Origin: Corynebacterium crudilactis
Lineage (GTDB): Bacteria > Actinomycetota > Actinomycetes > Mycobacteriales > Mycobacteriaceae
NCBI RefSeq assembly: GCF_001643015.1
Contig: NZ_CP015622.1
Span: 1 to 64,000 of the forward strand
Reading direction: 5' to 3'
DNA: 64,000 bases
Made by a program: the position numbers and the translations under genes
Shown here: piece by piece, positions 54,962-63,893 of the stretch
How the letters are laid out: each line of letters starts with the position of its first letter
How positions within the stretch are numbered: the stretch's first letter is position 1
Notes under the pieces: model-generated
Told to the model about the DNA's origin: nothing
Seen by the model: the letters and a program-made list of their open reading frames with translations, nothing else
The model's database searches: none

Positions 54962-55555
54962 TTAGTTCTCCTTAGGGTTTGGAAGTTTGCTCAATGTCTC
55001 GGTTTCGGTAGGAACTGGCTTAGTTTTATTCCACGGCAAGGCGGACAGAGCTTTGCCCATGGCACAGGTGTTGGAAACGCCAGAAAATGTCAGACCCGCA
55101 CCAATAATTCCCGACAGGGTGCGAACTTTTGGCGAGAGGAATTTACCTCCCACAAGTCCCGCAAGTACCAAAGATCCAGCGGCGAAACGCACCTGGCGTT
55201 CGATATCCCACACCTGGGTTCCGCGGACCACATCACCGTCAGTCTTAGCGAAACTATTGATGCCCCCCTCCAAAACAGCCACGATGGAAATTCCCAAAGG
55301 TGCCAGCTTTTGTTGTGCCTGACCTGCTCGAATGCCGGATTGACACACCAAAACAACATGTTCTCCAACACGAGAGGCAATCTCTTCGGAATGCTCAGCA
55401 AGTGTAGTCAGAGGCACGTTGTAAGAGCCTTTAATGTGCAAATTTGAAAACTCATGTGCAGTGCGGACGTCAATGACGGTGAGTCCTTCATGCTTATCGA
55501 TCCACGATTTTAGAGTCTGTGCATCTACGGAAGTAATCGGTTGAGCGGAAGTCAT
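54962..55555 (-). CDS. Rhodanese-DUF2892 membrane sulfurtransferase
   Basis: The protein has 197 residues. An N-terminal rhodanese domain (about 5-105) has the active loop LVCQSGIRAG near 73. A DUF2892-type segment follows (about 118-180) with two hydrophobic helices (FAAGSLVLAGLVG and LSGIIGAGLTFSGV). Such fusions place persulfide chemistry at the membrane. It is the first gene of the leftward sulfur operon, with the CstR-type operator 50 bp upstream. Confidence 0.85.
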   Translation of the reverse strand: MTSAQPITSVDAQTLKSWIDKHEGLTVIDVRTAHEFSNLHIKGSYNVPLTTLAEHSEEIASRVGEHVVLVCQSGIRAGQAQQKLAPLGISIVAVLEGGINSFAKTDGDVVRGTQVWDIERQVRFAAGSLVLAGLVGGKFLSPKVRTLSGIIGAGLTFSGVSNTCAMGKALSALPWNKTKPVPTETETLSKLPNPKEN

Positions 55556-55582
55556 ACCTTGTCCTTTTCAATCTCAAAGTGA

Positions 55583-55939
<357 letters not shown>

Positions 55940-55959
55940 CTATGGCCTAGTTCAGGGCG

Positions 55960-56360
55960 TTTGGGTGTTTCGGGCGTCAAGGGGCGACTTCACGTGTGCT
56001 GACTTCTCATGCTCAACTTCTTATCCTCGACTTCGCTTGGAAAGCCCGGATTTACCTAACGAAGTCGGCGACGTGAAGTCGGTTGTTAAGAAGTCGTAAC
56101 CGTGAAGTCGTCCTTTTGATTAGGTGTTTAAGTTCGAGACCTTTAGTTCGATTTCACGGTACCGATTTCGTAATTTCGATACCTTGCGCTCAATTTCTTA
56201 AGAGCGATTTCGGTCGGTTTTTGGCGTTTTTCCTAGTGGTCTCGAAGGTAAGAAATTGAGGATGCGAAACTGTAAATGCGAAATCGCTGTTGAGAAATCG
56301 AACTTTAGGTAACCGGCAGGAGCTGAACCTTTTCAAAACCTCTCAAAACCGGGAGCCCCC
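55960..56360. repeat. GAAGTCG/AAATCG-rich intergenic element, copy B
   Basis: This gene-free, 400-bp stretch is packed with short related words: GAAGTCG (and its complement CGACTTC) in the first half, then AAATCG, CGATTTC and TTTCGAT in the second. Many can pair with each other. It shares GAGAAATCGAACTT (56292-56305) and CTCAAAACCGG with the element at 49660-49803. No gene or protein similarity is seen. Confidence 0.55.
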
Positions 56361-56399
56361 GCTTTAACCCCCACTAGGTGCATTGATACCTTTGCACTA

Positions 56400-57257
56400 A
56401 TGAGAACTGTTTTTCAATTGGTGCAGGATTTCCACAAGGAAGCTAGGGGAGAGGGGCTTCCAATCAAGTGGGGTCCATCGCGTGGAGAATTTGGCATGCT
56501 GGAGTTTCCTGCAGATGTCATTCCCGAGAACATCAAACACATTGCGCAGACAAAGTTCCAGACTGAAGCAACTTCGGTGGAGGATATTCGTCGTGCGATT
56601 AACCTGCTGAGTGATCAGGCGGAGCGTGCGGGTGCGTCCTTTAATCCTGGTTTCATTCTTGCGCAGGTGGGCTCCACCATCGTGGAGGTTTATGGCGGTG
56701 CTCCGGTTGCTTGGCTGGATGCGGTTGAGCTGTTGATTAGTCCTGATGTGGAGTGGGTTGGGGTTCATGGCTCAAGGAAGCTCGATATTAATGTCAGCGG
56801 AGAATTGTCCGGGGTGATTTCTGCTGGTGACAAGTTGGGTGAACTGCTTGGCGATGATTGGACAATCAACATTGTTCACGGCGAGCACAAGATTCAGATC
56901 GAAGATGCTCGACCAAGTACTGCATTCCTTGCGGACGCGACTGAACTGATTAATCAGGCAAACTCTGAGATCACTCCGTTTTATGTTCGGATGCTCAGCA
57001 ACTCGAAAATCGTGATGTCTGGCTTTAGTGATTATTCACTAGCGGGTGATGCGATTACATCTGCGGGAAAACTGGCTGAGTTGGCGAGGCCGTTTGCGCA
57101 CTGGAAAGAAAACGTCATTCCTACGATAGAAATAGCCATGGACTATGAACCATCACCGGTGGCAGATCTTTGGCAGGGAGATTCTTCAGAGACACCTGAG
57201 CCTTTCGACGATTTTGAGCGCTTATTGCGGGAAGAAATGCTTATTCCTGAGTTTTAG
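56400..57257 (+). CDS. Hypothetical protein
   Basis: The protein has 285 residues and I do not recognise the family. No signal peptide or membrane segment is visible. It is mixed alpha/beta, with an acidic C-terminus. Two regions resemble each other loosely (around GVHGSRKLDINVSGELSGVI and VHGEHKIQIEDA), perhaps a repeated fold. Codon use is like the backbone genes. No ribosome-binding site precedes the ATG, and GATACC ends 9 bases upstream, so it may be leaderless. It is preceded by the repeat-rich interval and followed by the VTC operon. Confidence 0.55.
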   Translation: MRTVFQLVQDFHKEARGEGLPIKWGPSRGEFGMLEFPADVIPENIKHIAQTKFQTEATSVEDIRRAINLLSDQAERAGASFNPGFILAQVGSTIVEVYGGAPVAWLDAVELLISPDVEWVGVHGSRKLDINVSGELSGVISAGDKLGELLGDDWTINIVHGEHKIQIEDARPSTAFLADATELINQANSEITPFYVRMLSNSKIVMSGFSDYSLAGDAITSAGKLAELARPFAHWKENVIPTIEIAMDYEPSPVADLWQGDSSETPEPFDDFERLLREEMLIPEF

Positions 57258-57415
57258 CTGGTCATAGACCTGCTGTTTTCCTATAAGGGTAGATGGCAGG
57301 TAAACAAACTCTTAATTTAATGAGACGTAAGTAGTTGATAGTTAGGGGAAATACTCCCAAATCCTCACAAGAAACGCTCTGAATTCTTTCAAAAAAATGT
57401 TTCATGCTTATTGGC

Positions 57416-58246
57416 ATGACCAATCAAACAGTCAATCAAGCAGTGTGGTCAGGGGTGAAAGCATCCCCACACAGGTTTAACCGTTTTGAAATCAAATACC
57501 TGATTCCAGAGCAGGACGTACCTGCACTCCGCGAGCAGTTGGCTACGCGGATGAGCACGGATCCGCTCTCACCACCCGGTGGTTACCGAGTGGAATCCCT
57601 TTACTTCGATTCAGCCGATCTACGGTGCTACACCGAAAAGATTGAGGGCCTAAAATTCCGAAGGAAACTACGGATCCGCACCTACGGTGATGGAGTGCTC
57701 ACTCCAGAATCCACCGTTTCGGTAGAGATCAAGCAGCGGGTTAACAAAGTAACCCAAAAGCGTCGGCTGGATCTGCCCTTTATATATGCGCTCGCCCTGG
57801 GCGATAGCACGGGCGCCGCGGTAGGTGAGCAGGTGGACGTCGAGAAGCTTCTTGAAATCTCTCCGGAAAACCAGCACGCCCTGATCCATGAGATGGCGTC
57901 GTTTGCTAAAAATTATCGGCTGCGACCCATCGCCACCACGAAGTATCACCGCGAGGCATTCGTCGGCGCTGATGCGGAGGCAAGTTCGCGAGTCACCATT
58001 GACCACGGTGTTTCAGGCCGTGATCGTGATTTTCTGCTTGGCCAAGAACTTGAAGACCGCCCAACGGTGGCGCAAGGATTGGCAGTCGTGGAAATCAAAT
58101 GCGATGAACGCGTGCCGTTTTGGCTCACTGATATGACTGCTCAACTGGAAATGTCCGTGATTCGGATGTCCAAATACTGCGAAACCATCGAAGCGTTTCA
58201 CAACCGTCCGGCATCAGCTTTCGGCGCTGTCGACCCCATCTTCTAA
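57416..58246 (+). CDS. VTC-domain protein (polyphosphate polymerase-like)
   Basis: The protein has 276 residues from ATG 57416 (an ATG four codons earlier is also possible). The VTC tunnel-fold features are present: NRFEIKYLIP near the start, YRVESLYFDSADLRCYTEKIEG, FRRKLRIRTYG with the basic residues that line the tunnel, VSVEIKQRVNKVTQKRR, and VVEIKCDERVPFW with the catalytic-type acidic strand near the end. In yeast the VTC4 domain makes polyphosphate from ATP. Bacterial homologues travel with DUF4956 and CotH proteins, as here (18 bp and 3 bp gaps). Whether the bacterial enzyme makes polyphosphate is not shown by sequence. Confidence 0.82.
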   Translation: MTNQTVNQAVWSGVKASPHRFNRFEIKYLIPEQDVPALREQLATRMSTDPLSPPGGYRVESLYFDSADLRCYTEKIEGLKFRRKLRIRTYGDGVLTPESTVSVEIKQRVNKVTQKRRLDLPFIYALALGDSTGAAVGEQVDVEKLLEISPENQHALIHEMASFAKNYRLRPIATTKYHREAFVGADAEASSRVTIDHGVSGRDRDFLLGQELEDRPTVAQGLAVVEIKCDERVPFWLTDMTAQLEMSVIRMSKYCETIEAFHNRPASAFGAVDPIF

Positions 58247-58264
58247 ACAAGAAAGGCCCCTCCA

Positions 58265-58978
58265 ATGTTGAGCGATTTAAGCTCCATTTTTGACTTCCAA
58301 GACCTCTCCGGCACCTTCTCTGTCGTCGACGTTCTCATCACTTTGGTCTTGTCCTTCGTCCTGACCTCCATCGTGGGTGTGGTGTACCAAAAAACCCACC
58401 GCCATATCTCCTACAGTCAGTCATTTGTGCAGACGTTGGTGCTGGTGGGCATGGTCATCGCGATCATCATGCTGGTTGTTGGTTCCAACATCGCACGTGC
58501 ATTCGCCCTGGTTGGCGCGCTTTCGGTGATCCGATTCCGTAATGCAGTGAAAGAAACCCGTGACGTCGGATTCCTCTTCCTCGCGATGGCCGTTGGCATG
58601 ACCTGTGGTACCCGCTTCTACGTTCTGGCGATCGCTGCAACCATCGTCGTCTGTGGCGTTCTGTTCATCATGTACCGCTTCGACTGGTTCAAGGCTGATA
58701 TCCAGCGCCAGGTCATCAAGGTGCAGGTCCCAGCCGATGGACAAGCTGATTCCGGCAGGTCCTACGCAGAAGAAGTTGAACTGATCCTCGCGCAGTACTG
58801 CACTTCCTTTGAGATGATGTCCGCTGAATCTGTCCGCGGCGGAGCCCTGACTGAGTTCTCCTACACCGCTCAAATGCGCAAGAACGTGAAGCCACATGAG
58901 CTGGTCGCCAAGATGCGCGATGTGAACTACGGCCAAAAAGCGACTGTCCTGACCGGTCACGATCAAACGGATGTATAG
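58265..58978 (+). CDS. DUF4956 membrane protein
   Basis: The protein has 237 residues. Three to four transmembrane helices (about 18-40, 55-78, 82-95 and 110-135) surround the conserved motif SVIRFRNAVKETRDVGFLFL. A soluble C-terminal domain of about 85 residues follows. This is the standard partner of VTC-domain proteins. It could be the membrane channel or anchor of the complex. The ribosome-binding site AAGAAAGG precedes the ATG, and CotH starts three bases after the stop. Confidence 0.85.
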   Translation: MLSDLSSIFDFQDLSGTFSVVDVLITLVLSFVLTSIVGVVYQKTHRHISYSQSFVQTLVLVGMVIAIIMLVVGSNIARAFALVGALSVIRFRNAVKETRDVGFLFLAMAVGMTCGTRFYVLAIAATIVVCGVLFIMYRFDWFKADIQRQVIKVQVPADGQADSGRSYAEEVELILAQYCTSFEMMSAESVRGGALTEFSYTAQMRKNVKPHELVAKMRDVNYGQKATVLTGHDQTDV

Positions 58979-58981
58979 AAA

Positions 58982-60655
58982 ATGCCTAGCTTTAAATCTG
59001 CTCGATGGAGGATGAACAGACGCCTCTTCCTAGGAACTTCGGCAGCTATCATCGCTGTCGGCGGCGTGCTGGGTGGAGTGCAGGTTGTACCTTATATTTC
59101 CTCTGGTGAAATCCAAACGTCAGCATCATCGACTGCCACGATCGATGTCGGTGCAGGCAATGTCGATATTTTTGATACCTCCGTTTCCCATGAAATCAGC
59201 CTGCAGGTTTCGCAGGAAAGCCTCGATGAGATGCTCGCGGACTATCAAGAAGACGGTTCCAAAACCTGGGTGAAGGCAACCATCACGATTGATGGCGTGA
59301 CCATTGAAAACGTCGGCATCCGCCTCAAGGGCAACTCCACGCTGTCCGGGTTGGGTCGAACATCTGAAGAAGGCGGACCTCAGGCACCAGAAGGCGTCGA
59401 AGAGTTTACAGATCTCAGCGAAGAGGAAATCGCCCAGTTTGAGGAACAGTTCGCGGCGCAGCAAGAGACTACTGACGCTTCAGAGACCGGTGAAACTGCG
59501 GAAACTGAAGAGACTCGCGGCCCCGGCGGTGGCATGGGTGGTGGCGGCATGGGTGGCATGACTTCGGTCGATGCCGACGATGTCAGCACCTGGCCACTTC
59601 TGATCAGCTTCGACAAATACGAAGACGGCCACGTCTACCAAGGCATGACTCAACTGGCACTACGCCCCGGCACCACCGTGGTCAACGAAGCAATGGCGCT
59701 GGCCCTGACCGCAGAAACCGGCCAGGTCTCGCAGCAATCCAGCTTCACAACGTTTTCGCTTAACGACGAGCCCTCCACCACTCGACTCCTTTTGGAGCAC
59801 CCCGATGAAAATTATGCCGACGCGCTCGGCAACGGAGTCCTCTTCAAAGCAGATTCCAACAGTTCCTTCACCTACCAAGGCGAAGACCAAACTGAATACG
59901 ACGGACAGTTCAAGCAGATCAACGGTGACGGCAACGGAGACATCCAACCGATCATCAACCTGCTGAAATGGCTCGACACCGCAAGCGATGAGGAGTTTGC
60001 TGAACACCTCTCTGACTACGTCGATGTGGAAAGCTTTGCTCGCTACGTTGCCACTCAAAACCTGTTGGTAAATTCCGACGACATGGCTGGTCCCGGTAGT
60101 AATTACTACCTGTGGTACGACTACGACACCGGCCTGATCAGCGTGATCTCTTGGGATTTGAACCTCGCAATGTCCGGCTCAACTGATGCTGGCCCAGATG
60201 ATGAAATCTCCATGGGCGGAGGTGGCGGTGGCGGAATGCGTCCTGGTGGAACGACCGACACTGAAACTGAAGGTACTGCGACCGAGGGCACTGCGACTGA
60301 AGGCACTGCGACCGAGGGCACTACGACCGAGGATATGCCTGCGATGGGCGAAATGCCAGACATGGGTGAGATGCCTGATATGGGTGACCGGGAAGGCGGC
60401 GGATCGATGGGAGGAAACCAGCTCAAGGAACGTTTCCTCGCTTCCGATGCATTCACGGAAATCTATGAGCAGGTGTATTGGGAGCTGTATGAAGAAATGT
60501 ATGGTTCCGGAACTGCCATCGAGTTGTTGGATGAGATTGCAGCGTCAATTCCAGAAACTGATGCGGTGACTGCAGATGAGATCGCTACGGAAGTGGCGTC
60601 AATGCGGGAATGGATCACTGCCCGCACAGAAGCGTTGGCCGCTTTGCAAGAGTGA
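58982..60655 (+). CDS. CotH kinase-family secreted/membrane protein
   Basis: The protein has 557 residues. A signal-anchor (about 15-38) is followed by the CotH domain, with GIRLKGNSTLSG near 113, LLISFDKYEDGHVYQGM near 205, and the conserved metal-binding end of the kinase site in SVISWDLNLAMSG near 390. CotH proteins are atypical protein kinases that phosphorylate surface or spore proteins in other bacteria. Two low-complexity inserts stand out: a Glu/Thr plus Gly/Met stretch near 150-195 and a tandem TEGTA repeat followed by repeated MGEMPD near 425-470. It forms an operon with VTC and DUF4956. Confidence 0.82.
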   Translation: MPSFKSARWRMNRRLFLGTSAAIIAVGGVLGGVQVVPYISSGEIQTSASSTATIDVGAGNVDIFDTSVSHEISLQVSQESLDEMLADYQEDGSKTWVKATITIDGVTIENVGIRLKGNSTLSGLGRTSEEGGPQAPEGVEEFTDLSEEEIAQFEEQFAAQQETTDASETGETAETEETRGPGGGMGGGGMGGMTSVDADDVSTWPLLISFDKYEDGHVYQGMTQLALRPGTTVVNEAMALALTAETGQVSQQSSFTTFSLNDEPSTTRLLLEHPDENYADALGNGVLFKADSNSSFTYQGEDQTEYDGQFKQINGDGNGDIQPIINLLKWLDTASDEEFAEHLSDYVDVESFARYVATQNLLVNSDDMAGPGSNYYLWYDYDTGLISVISWDLNLAMSGSTDAGPDDEISMGGGGGGGMRPGGTTDTETEGTATEGTATEGTATEGTTTEDMPAMGEMPDMGEMPDMGDREGGGSMGGNQLKERFLASDAFTEIYEQVYWELYEEMYGSGTAIELLDEIAASIPETDAVTADEIATEVASMREWITARTEALAALQE

Positions 60656-60664
60656 TCAAACTAG

Positions 60665-60708
60665 AAAACCAACAAGCCCTGGAATTTCCGAGGCCTGTTG
60701 GTTTTTCG
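60665..60708. terminator. Bidirectional terminator between cotH and corA
   Basis: AAAACCAACA and TGTTGGTTTTT form a long stem with minor mismatches; runs of A and T on the two sides allow termination in both directions. Confidence 0.85.
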
Positions 60709-60717
60709 GTTTTTGTC

Positions 60718-61830
60718 TCACATCCACTTACTGCGTTTGAAGATCCAGTACAAAAGGAGAGTGAATCCGAGCATCGCTAAGAGAGCCAACGGGTAGCCAA
60801 ACGCCCAGTGAAGTTCTGGCATGATGTCGAAGTTCATGCCGTAGATGGAGGACACGAGGGTTGGGGCGAAGATGATGGCGGCCCATCCGGAGATTTTCTT
60901 CATGTCTTCGTTTTGGCGTTGGGCTACAAGGGTGGCGTTGACGTTCAAAATTTGGGATAGGGATTCGCGGTATTCGGAGACGCGGGTGTTGTCGCGGGTG
61001 AGGTGGTCGGCGACGTCGTCGAGGTAGGCGCGGAGTTCTTCGGACATGCCACTTCGGATGAAGTCTTTGTTGAGGCGTTGCACCACTTCCGTGACTGAAC
61101 TGGTGGTGTGCTGCATATCGATGATTTCCTGCGACAGGTTATAAATACGTTCAGCAACGGCAGCGTCACCGGAAAATACCTGACGTTCAATCTGTTCCTG
61201 GTCGATGGCGATGCCTCGAAGGACAGGGGCGAAACCGTCAACGATGGCGTCGATAAGCCGGTATGCCACGGCGCGGGGACCTGCGGACAGGAGGGAGGCG
61301 TCGGCAAGCAAGGTTTTTATGCGCGGATCAACCAGTTCTGGTTCGTCGAAGCTGGCGGCGCTGGTGCCGTCAATCCATTGATTATCTTGACATAAAATGA
61401 CAATAGCCTGGGGTTTCATCAAAATATGAAACTCGGCGAAATCAACTTCTTCACGGGAATCGATATAGCGCGCAGCCCGAATCGCAATGAATGTGACATC
61501 CTCATAGCGATCTAACTTCGGGCGCTGCTGTCCCACAAGCAAATCCTCCACAATCGTGGGGTGCAGATCCCATGCCTGCGCGAGCTCTTCAATTGCTGGC
61601 TTAGACGGCGCCGGATACAGCGACATCACCATGCGATTAGACGCGCCTTCAGCAAAATTTAGCCCATCTACAACAGTGGAGCCCAACGGTGGGCGAGCAG
61701 GAATGCCATTGGTGACATACCTGGTCAGCGGTGAAATCTCTTGAGGAGTGGTGGCCGAATCCGGAAGATACCTACGTCTGAGCATATCCCGTCTGCGGAT
61801 CGCCCCGTTGGTGTCGTAATTCTTTGGCAT
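60718..61830 (-). CDS. corA: CorA-family Mg2+/divalent-cation transporter
   Basis: The protein has 370 residues. A large cytoplasmic N-terminal domain is followed by two C-terminal transmembrane helices (about 307-328 and 345-365). The selectivity motif YGMNF lies at the end of the first helix, and the extracellular loop reads DIMPELHWAFG. It forms a pentameric channel. ATG 61830 is used because AAGGAG is 7 bases upstream; a TTG five codons earlier would overlap that site. It is convergent with the CotH operon. Confidence 0.9.
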   Translation of the reverse strand: MPKNYDTNGAIRRRDMLRRRYLPDSATTPQEISPLTRYVTNGIPARPPLGSTVVDGLNFAEGASNRMVMSLYPAPSKPAIEELAQAWDLHPTIVEDLLVGQQRPKLDRYEDVTFIAIRAARYIDSREEVDFAEFHILMKPQAIVILCQDNQWIDGTSAASFDEPELVDPRIKTLLADASLLSAGPRAVAYRLIDAIVDGFAPVLRGIAIDQEQIERQVFSGDAAVAERIYNLSQEIIDMQHTTSSVTEVVQRLNKDFIRSGMSEELRAYLDDVADHLTRDNTRVSEYRESLSQILNVNATLVAQRQNEDMKKISGWAAIIFAPTLVSSIYGMNFDIMPELHWAFGYPLALLAMLGFTLLLYWIFKRSKWM

Positions 61831-61917
61831 GTTCAACTCCTTCAACAGCTCCGGACAGCATTTTCTATTAAGCCAGTATTGTCGATGAAGTGGAAAATGG
61901 CCTACTTGAGGCAGATT

Positions 61918-62361
61918 TTAAGAATCCTCGAGTTCACTTAACCTTTCCCGCAACCCCTCAGGCAAGGAATTAAACCACGCATCTTCCTGCCCAGGCTCCA
62001 ACAATAAACGCCCATATTCCGTCATATTCGCGCCCGGGATCTCCGTAATATAGACCCACACCTCTTCATTAGGGATGTCAAGAATCAACGCTACTTCCCC
62101 AGTCAGACGCAGCAGCAACTCCTCTTTTTGCTCTGCAGTGCGACCCGAACGAATAGTTGCCTGGATCCACATATGATTCTCGGAAGAAGGCTGCGCACCA
62201 ATGAAATAAGAATCAGGCTCGACCTCATTAAAGATCACCTGCACTAAATATTTAGGAGCCTGCGCAATTTCATGATGAGCATCGGTGATGGCTTCTGCGA
62301 TGCGCTGTTTAGCTTCCCTAGAAATGCGAATTCTTTGCGACCAACAAGTATAGGTAGGCAT
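61918..62361 (-). CDS. cis-CaaD-like tautomerase (Cg10062 homologue)
   Basis: The protein has 147 residues and is nearly the same as C. glutamicum Cg10062, a tautomerase-superfamily member that hydrates propiolates and weakly dehalogenates cis-3-chloroacrylate. Counting from the processed N-terminus, the catalytic residues are all present: Pro1, His28, Arg70, Arg73, Tyr103 and Glu114. ATG 62361 puts proline second, as required after removal of Met; the longer open frame would bury it. The natural substrate is not known. The gene is divergent from the ClC transporter gene. Confidence 0.9.
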   Translation of the reverse strand: MPTYTCWSQRIRISREAKQRIAEAITDAHHEIAQAPKYLVQVIFNEVEPDSYFIGAQPSSENHMWIQATIRSGRTAEQKEELLLRLTGEVALILDIPNEEVWVYITEIPGANMTEYGRLLLEPGQEDAWFNSLPEGLRERLSELEDS

Positions 62362-62495
62362 GGGCGTCCGGACCTCTTTCATTAGGGAGAATCAGCAAAC
62401 CTAAATCTGCTCACCATCATAGTTTTATTTAAGCTGCGATGACGTAAAAAAGAAGATGCAGAATATAAAACTCCGCTGGTGTCGCATTTAGTAGA

Positions 62496-62501
62496 TATAG
62501 T
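62496..62501 (+). promoter_or_regulatory. Candidate -10 of a leaderless ClC gene
   Basis: TATAGT ends 7 bases before GTG 62509, and no ribosome-binding site is visible. Confidence 0.45.
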
Positions 62502-62508
62502 GTTGCGC

Positions 62509-63798
62509 GTGTCAGAACGAGTTCCATTAACAAAAATTCCCCTCAACCGGCTAGCCGTTATCGCTGCCATAATTGGCATCGGAACAGGACTTTTTGTTGC
62601 TGCGCTGAACTGGTCAGCAATTGGTGTGGAGCGGCTGGTATACGGCGCGGATCATCTGCACAACCAAAATCCCAATGCCAATGTCTCTCCACTGCGTTTA
62701 TCAATAACAGTGGTGGTGCTCAGTATTTTCGCATCATGGGCCTGGTTCATTGTGCACCGCACTGGCCAAAAAGAAGTATCCATTGTCGGCGCCATGCGCG
62801 GGACGAAAATGCCCATTTTAGAAACCATTGCTTCCGCATTTCTACAGGTCACGACAGTCGCAGCCGGTGCACCCGTTGGTGCGGAAAATGCGCCACGTAT
62901 CGCTGGCGCCTTGGTGGGCGAGCGGTTTAGTAGATGGTTGCAATTAGATATAGATGCAAAACGTATCTTGGTAGCATCTGCTGCCGGTGCTGGTTTAGGC
63001 GCCAGTTTCCATCTGCCACTGGCAGGCGTGCTGTTTGCCTTAGAAATTCTGCTGGTAGAAGCATCAACTCGGACAGTTGTCATTGCTATCATCACCACAA
63101 CAGCAGCCGTAGCCACCACAGGTTTCTTTGTACAAACCCCCGATGTCTTCACTACTGTCCCTCTCACTGAAAGCCCATGGATGCTGCTATCCGCCATGGT
63201 GACAGGCGTGGTTGCTGGCATCTGCGGACACTGGTTTTCCATAATTGCCAACAAAATGGCACAAGCATCACCAAAAGGAAGCAAAATTCTCTGGCAGATG
63301 CCTCTAGGCTTCCTCACGATTGCGACAGTGATTTATTTCTTCCCCGTCACCTTGGCCAATCCTCGTTGGCTAGCAGACACCATGCTGGGCGAAGGTTTGC
63401 TGCTGAGCACCATTTTGCTGATACTCGCCTTACGCACCGCCATGCTGCTACTGGCTTTCCGAGTAGGCATGGTTGGTGGAAACTTGATCCCATCCTTCGC
63501 TCTAGGTGCGATGGTCGGTGGGGTAGTGGGCACATTTTTAGAACCCATCACCAACGTTCCAATTGCGGCTTTCGCACTGCTCGGTGCTGCCGCATTCCTC
63601 TCCACAACAATGGCTGCACCACTATTCGGATTGATCGCCGCAGTGGAATTCACCGATATGGAAGCCCAAGGCTATCTCCCGATCTTTCTCGCCGTGGCCT
63701 CTGCTGTCCTGGCCGTCCGAGTCTGGTCTGTGATTTCTAAACGTGAATTCCGAGCCATACCTATTACATATGCCAGCTGGACAGGCGAGCTGAAATAA
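62509..63798 (+). CDS. ClC-family chloride channel/antiporter
   Basis: The protein has about 429 residues and ten or more membrane segments. The GAPVGAENAPRIAGAL stretch near 130 aligns with the ClC GxEGP selectivity region (here GAENAP, with the gating Glu kept). AAAGAGLGASFHLPLAGVLFALEILL near 165-190 matches the second conserved motif, and GGNLIPSFALGAMVGG near 320 the third. It exchanges chloride or a similar anion for protons, or acts as a channel. The start is GTG 62509 by the leaderless argument; in-frame codons at 62479 and 62500 are alternatives. Confidence 0.8.
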   Translation: MSERVPLTKIPLNRLAVIAAIIGIGTGLFVAALNWSAIGVERLVYGADHLHNQNPNANVSPLRLSITVVVLSIFASWAWFIVHRTGQKEVSIVGAMRGTKMPILETIASAFLQVTTVAAGAPVGAENAPRIAGALVGERFSRWLQLDIDAKRILVASAAGAGLGASFHLPLAGVLFALEILLVEASTRTVVIAIITTTAAVATTGFFVQTPDVFTTVPLTESPWMLLSAMVTGVVAGICGHWFSIIANKMAQASPKGSKILWQMPLGFLTIATVIYFFPVTLANPRWLADTMLGEGLLLSTILLILALRTAMLLLAFRVGMVGGNLIPSFALGAMVGGVVGTFLEPITNVPIAAFALLGAAAFLSTTMAAPLFGLIAAVEFTDMEAQGYLPIFLAVASAVLAVRVWSVISKREFRAIPITYASWTGELK

Positions 63799-63831
63799 GC
63801 GCTTTCTGTGGCTTTGGTAGGCAGAGAATAG

Positions 63832-63893
63832 AAACTAGACAGGCGTGACAAAGATCTAGGAAAACCTAAGATTTTGTCACGCCTGTCTAGTTT
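63832..63893. repeat. Perfect 21-bp-arm palindrome
   Basis: AAACTAGACAGGCGTGACAA plus A (63832-63852) is the exact reverse complement of 63873-63893, with a 20-base loop that is itself partly self-complementary. It follows the ClC gene by 34 bp and could terminate transcription, but the same core at 47124-47168 shows that it is a dispersed repeat. Confidence 0.85.

Noticed and set aside
54689..55447. 252-codon plus-strand ORF opposite the rhodanese genes
   Set aside because: It is antisense to two recognisable rhodanese genes and has no domain similarity.
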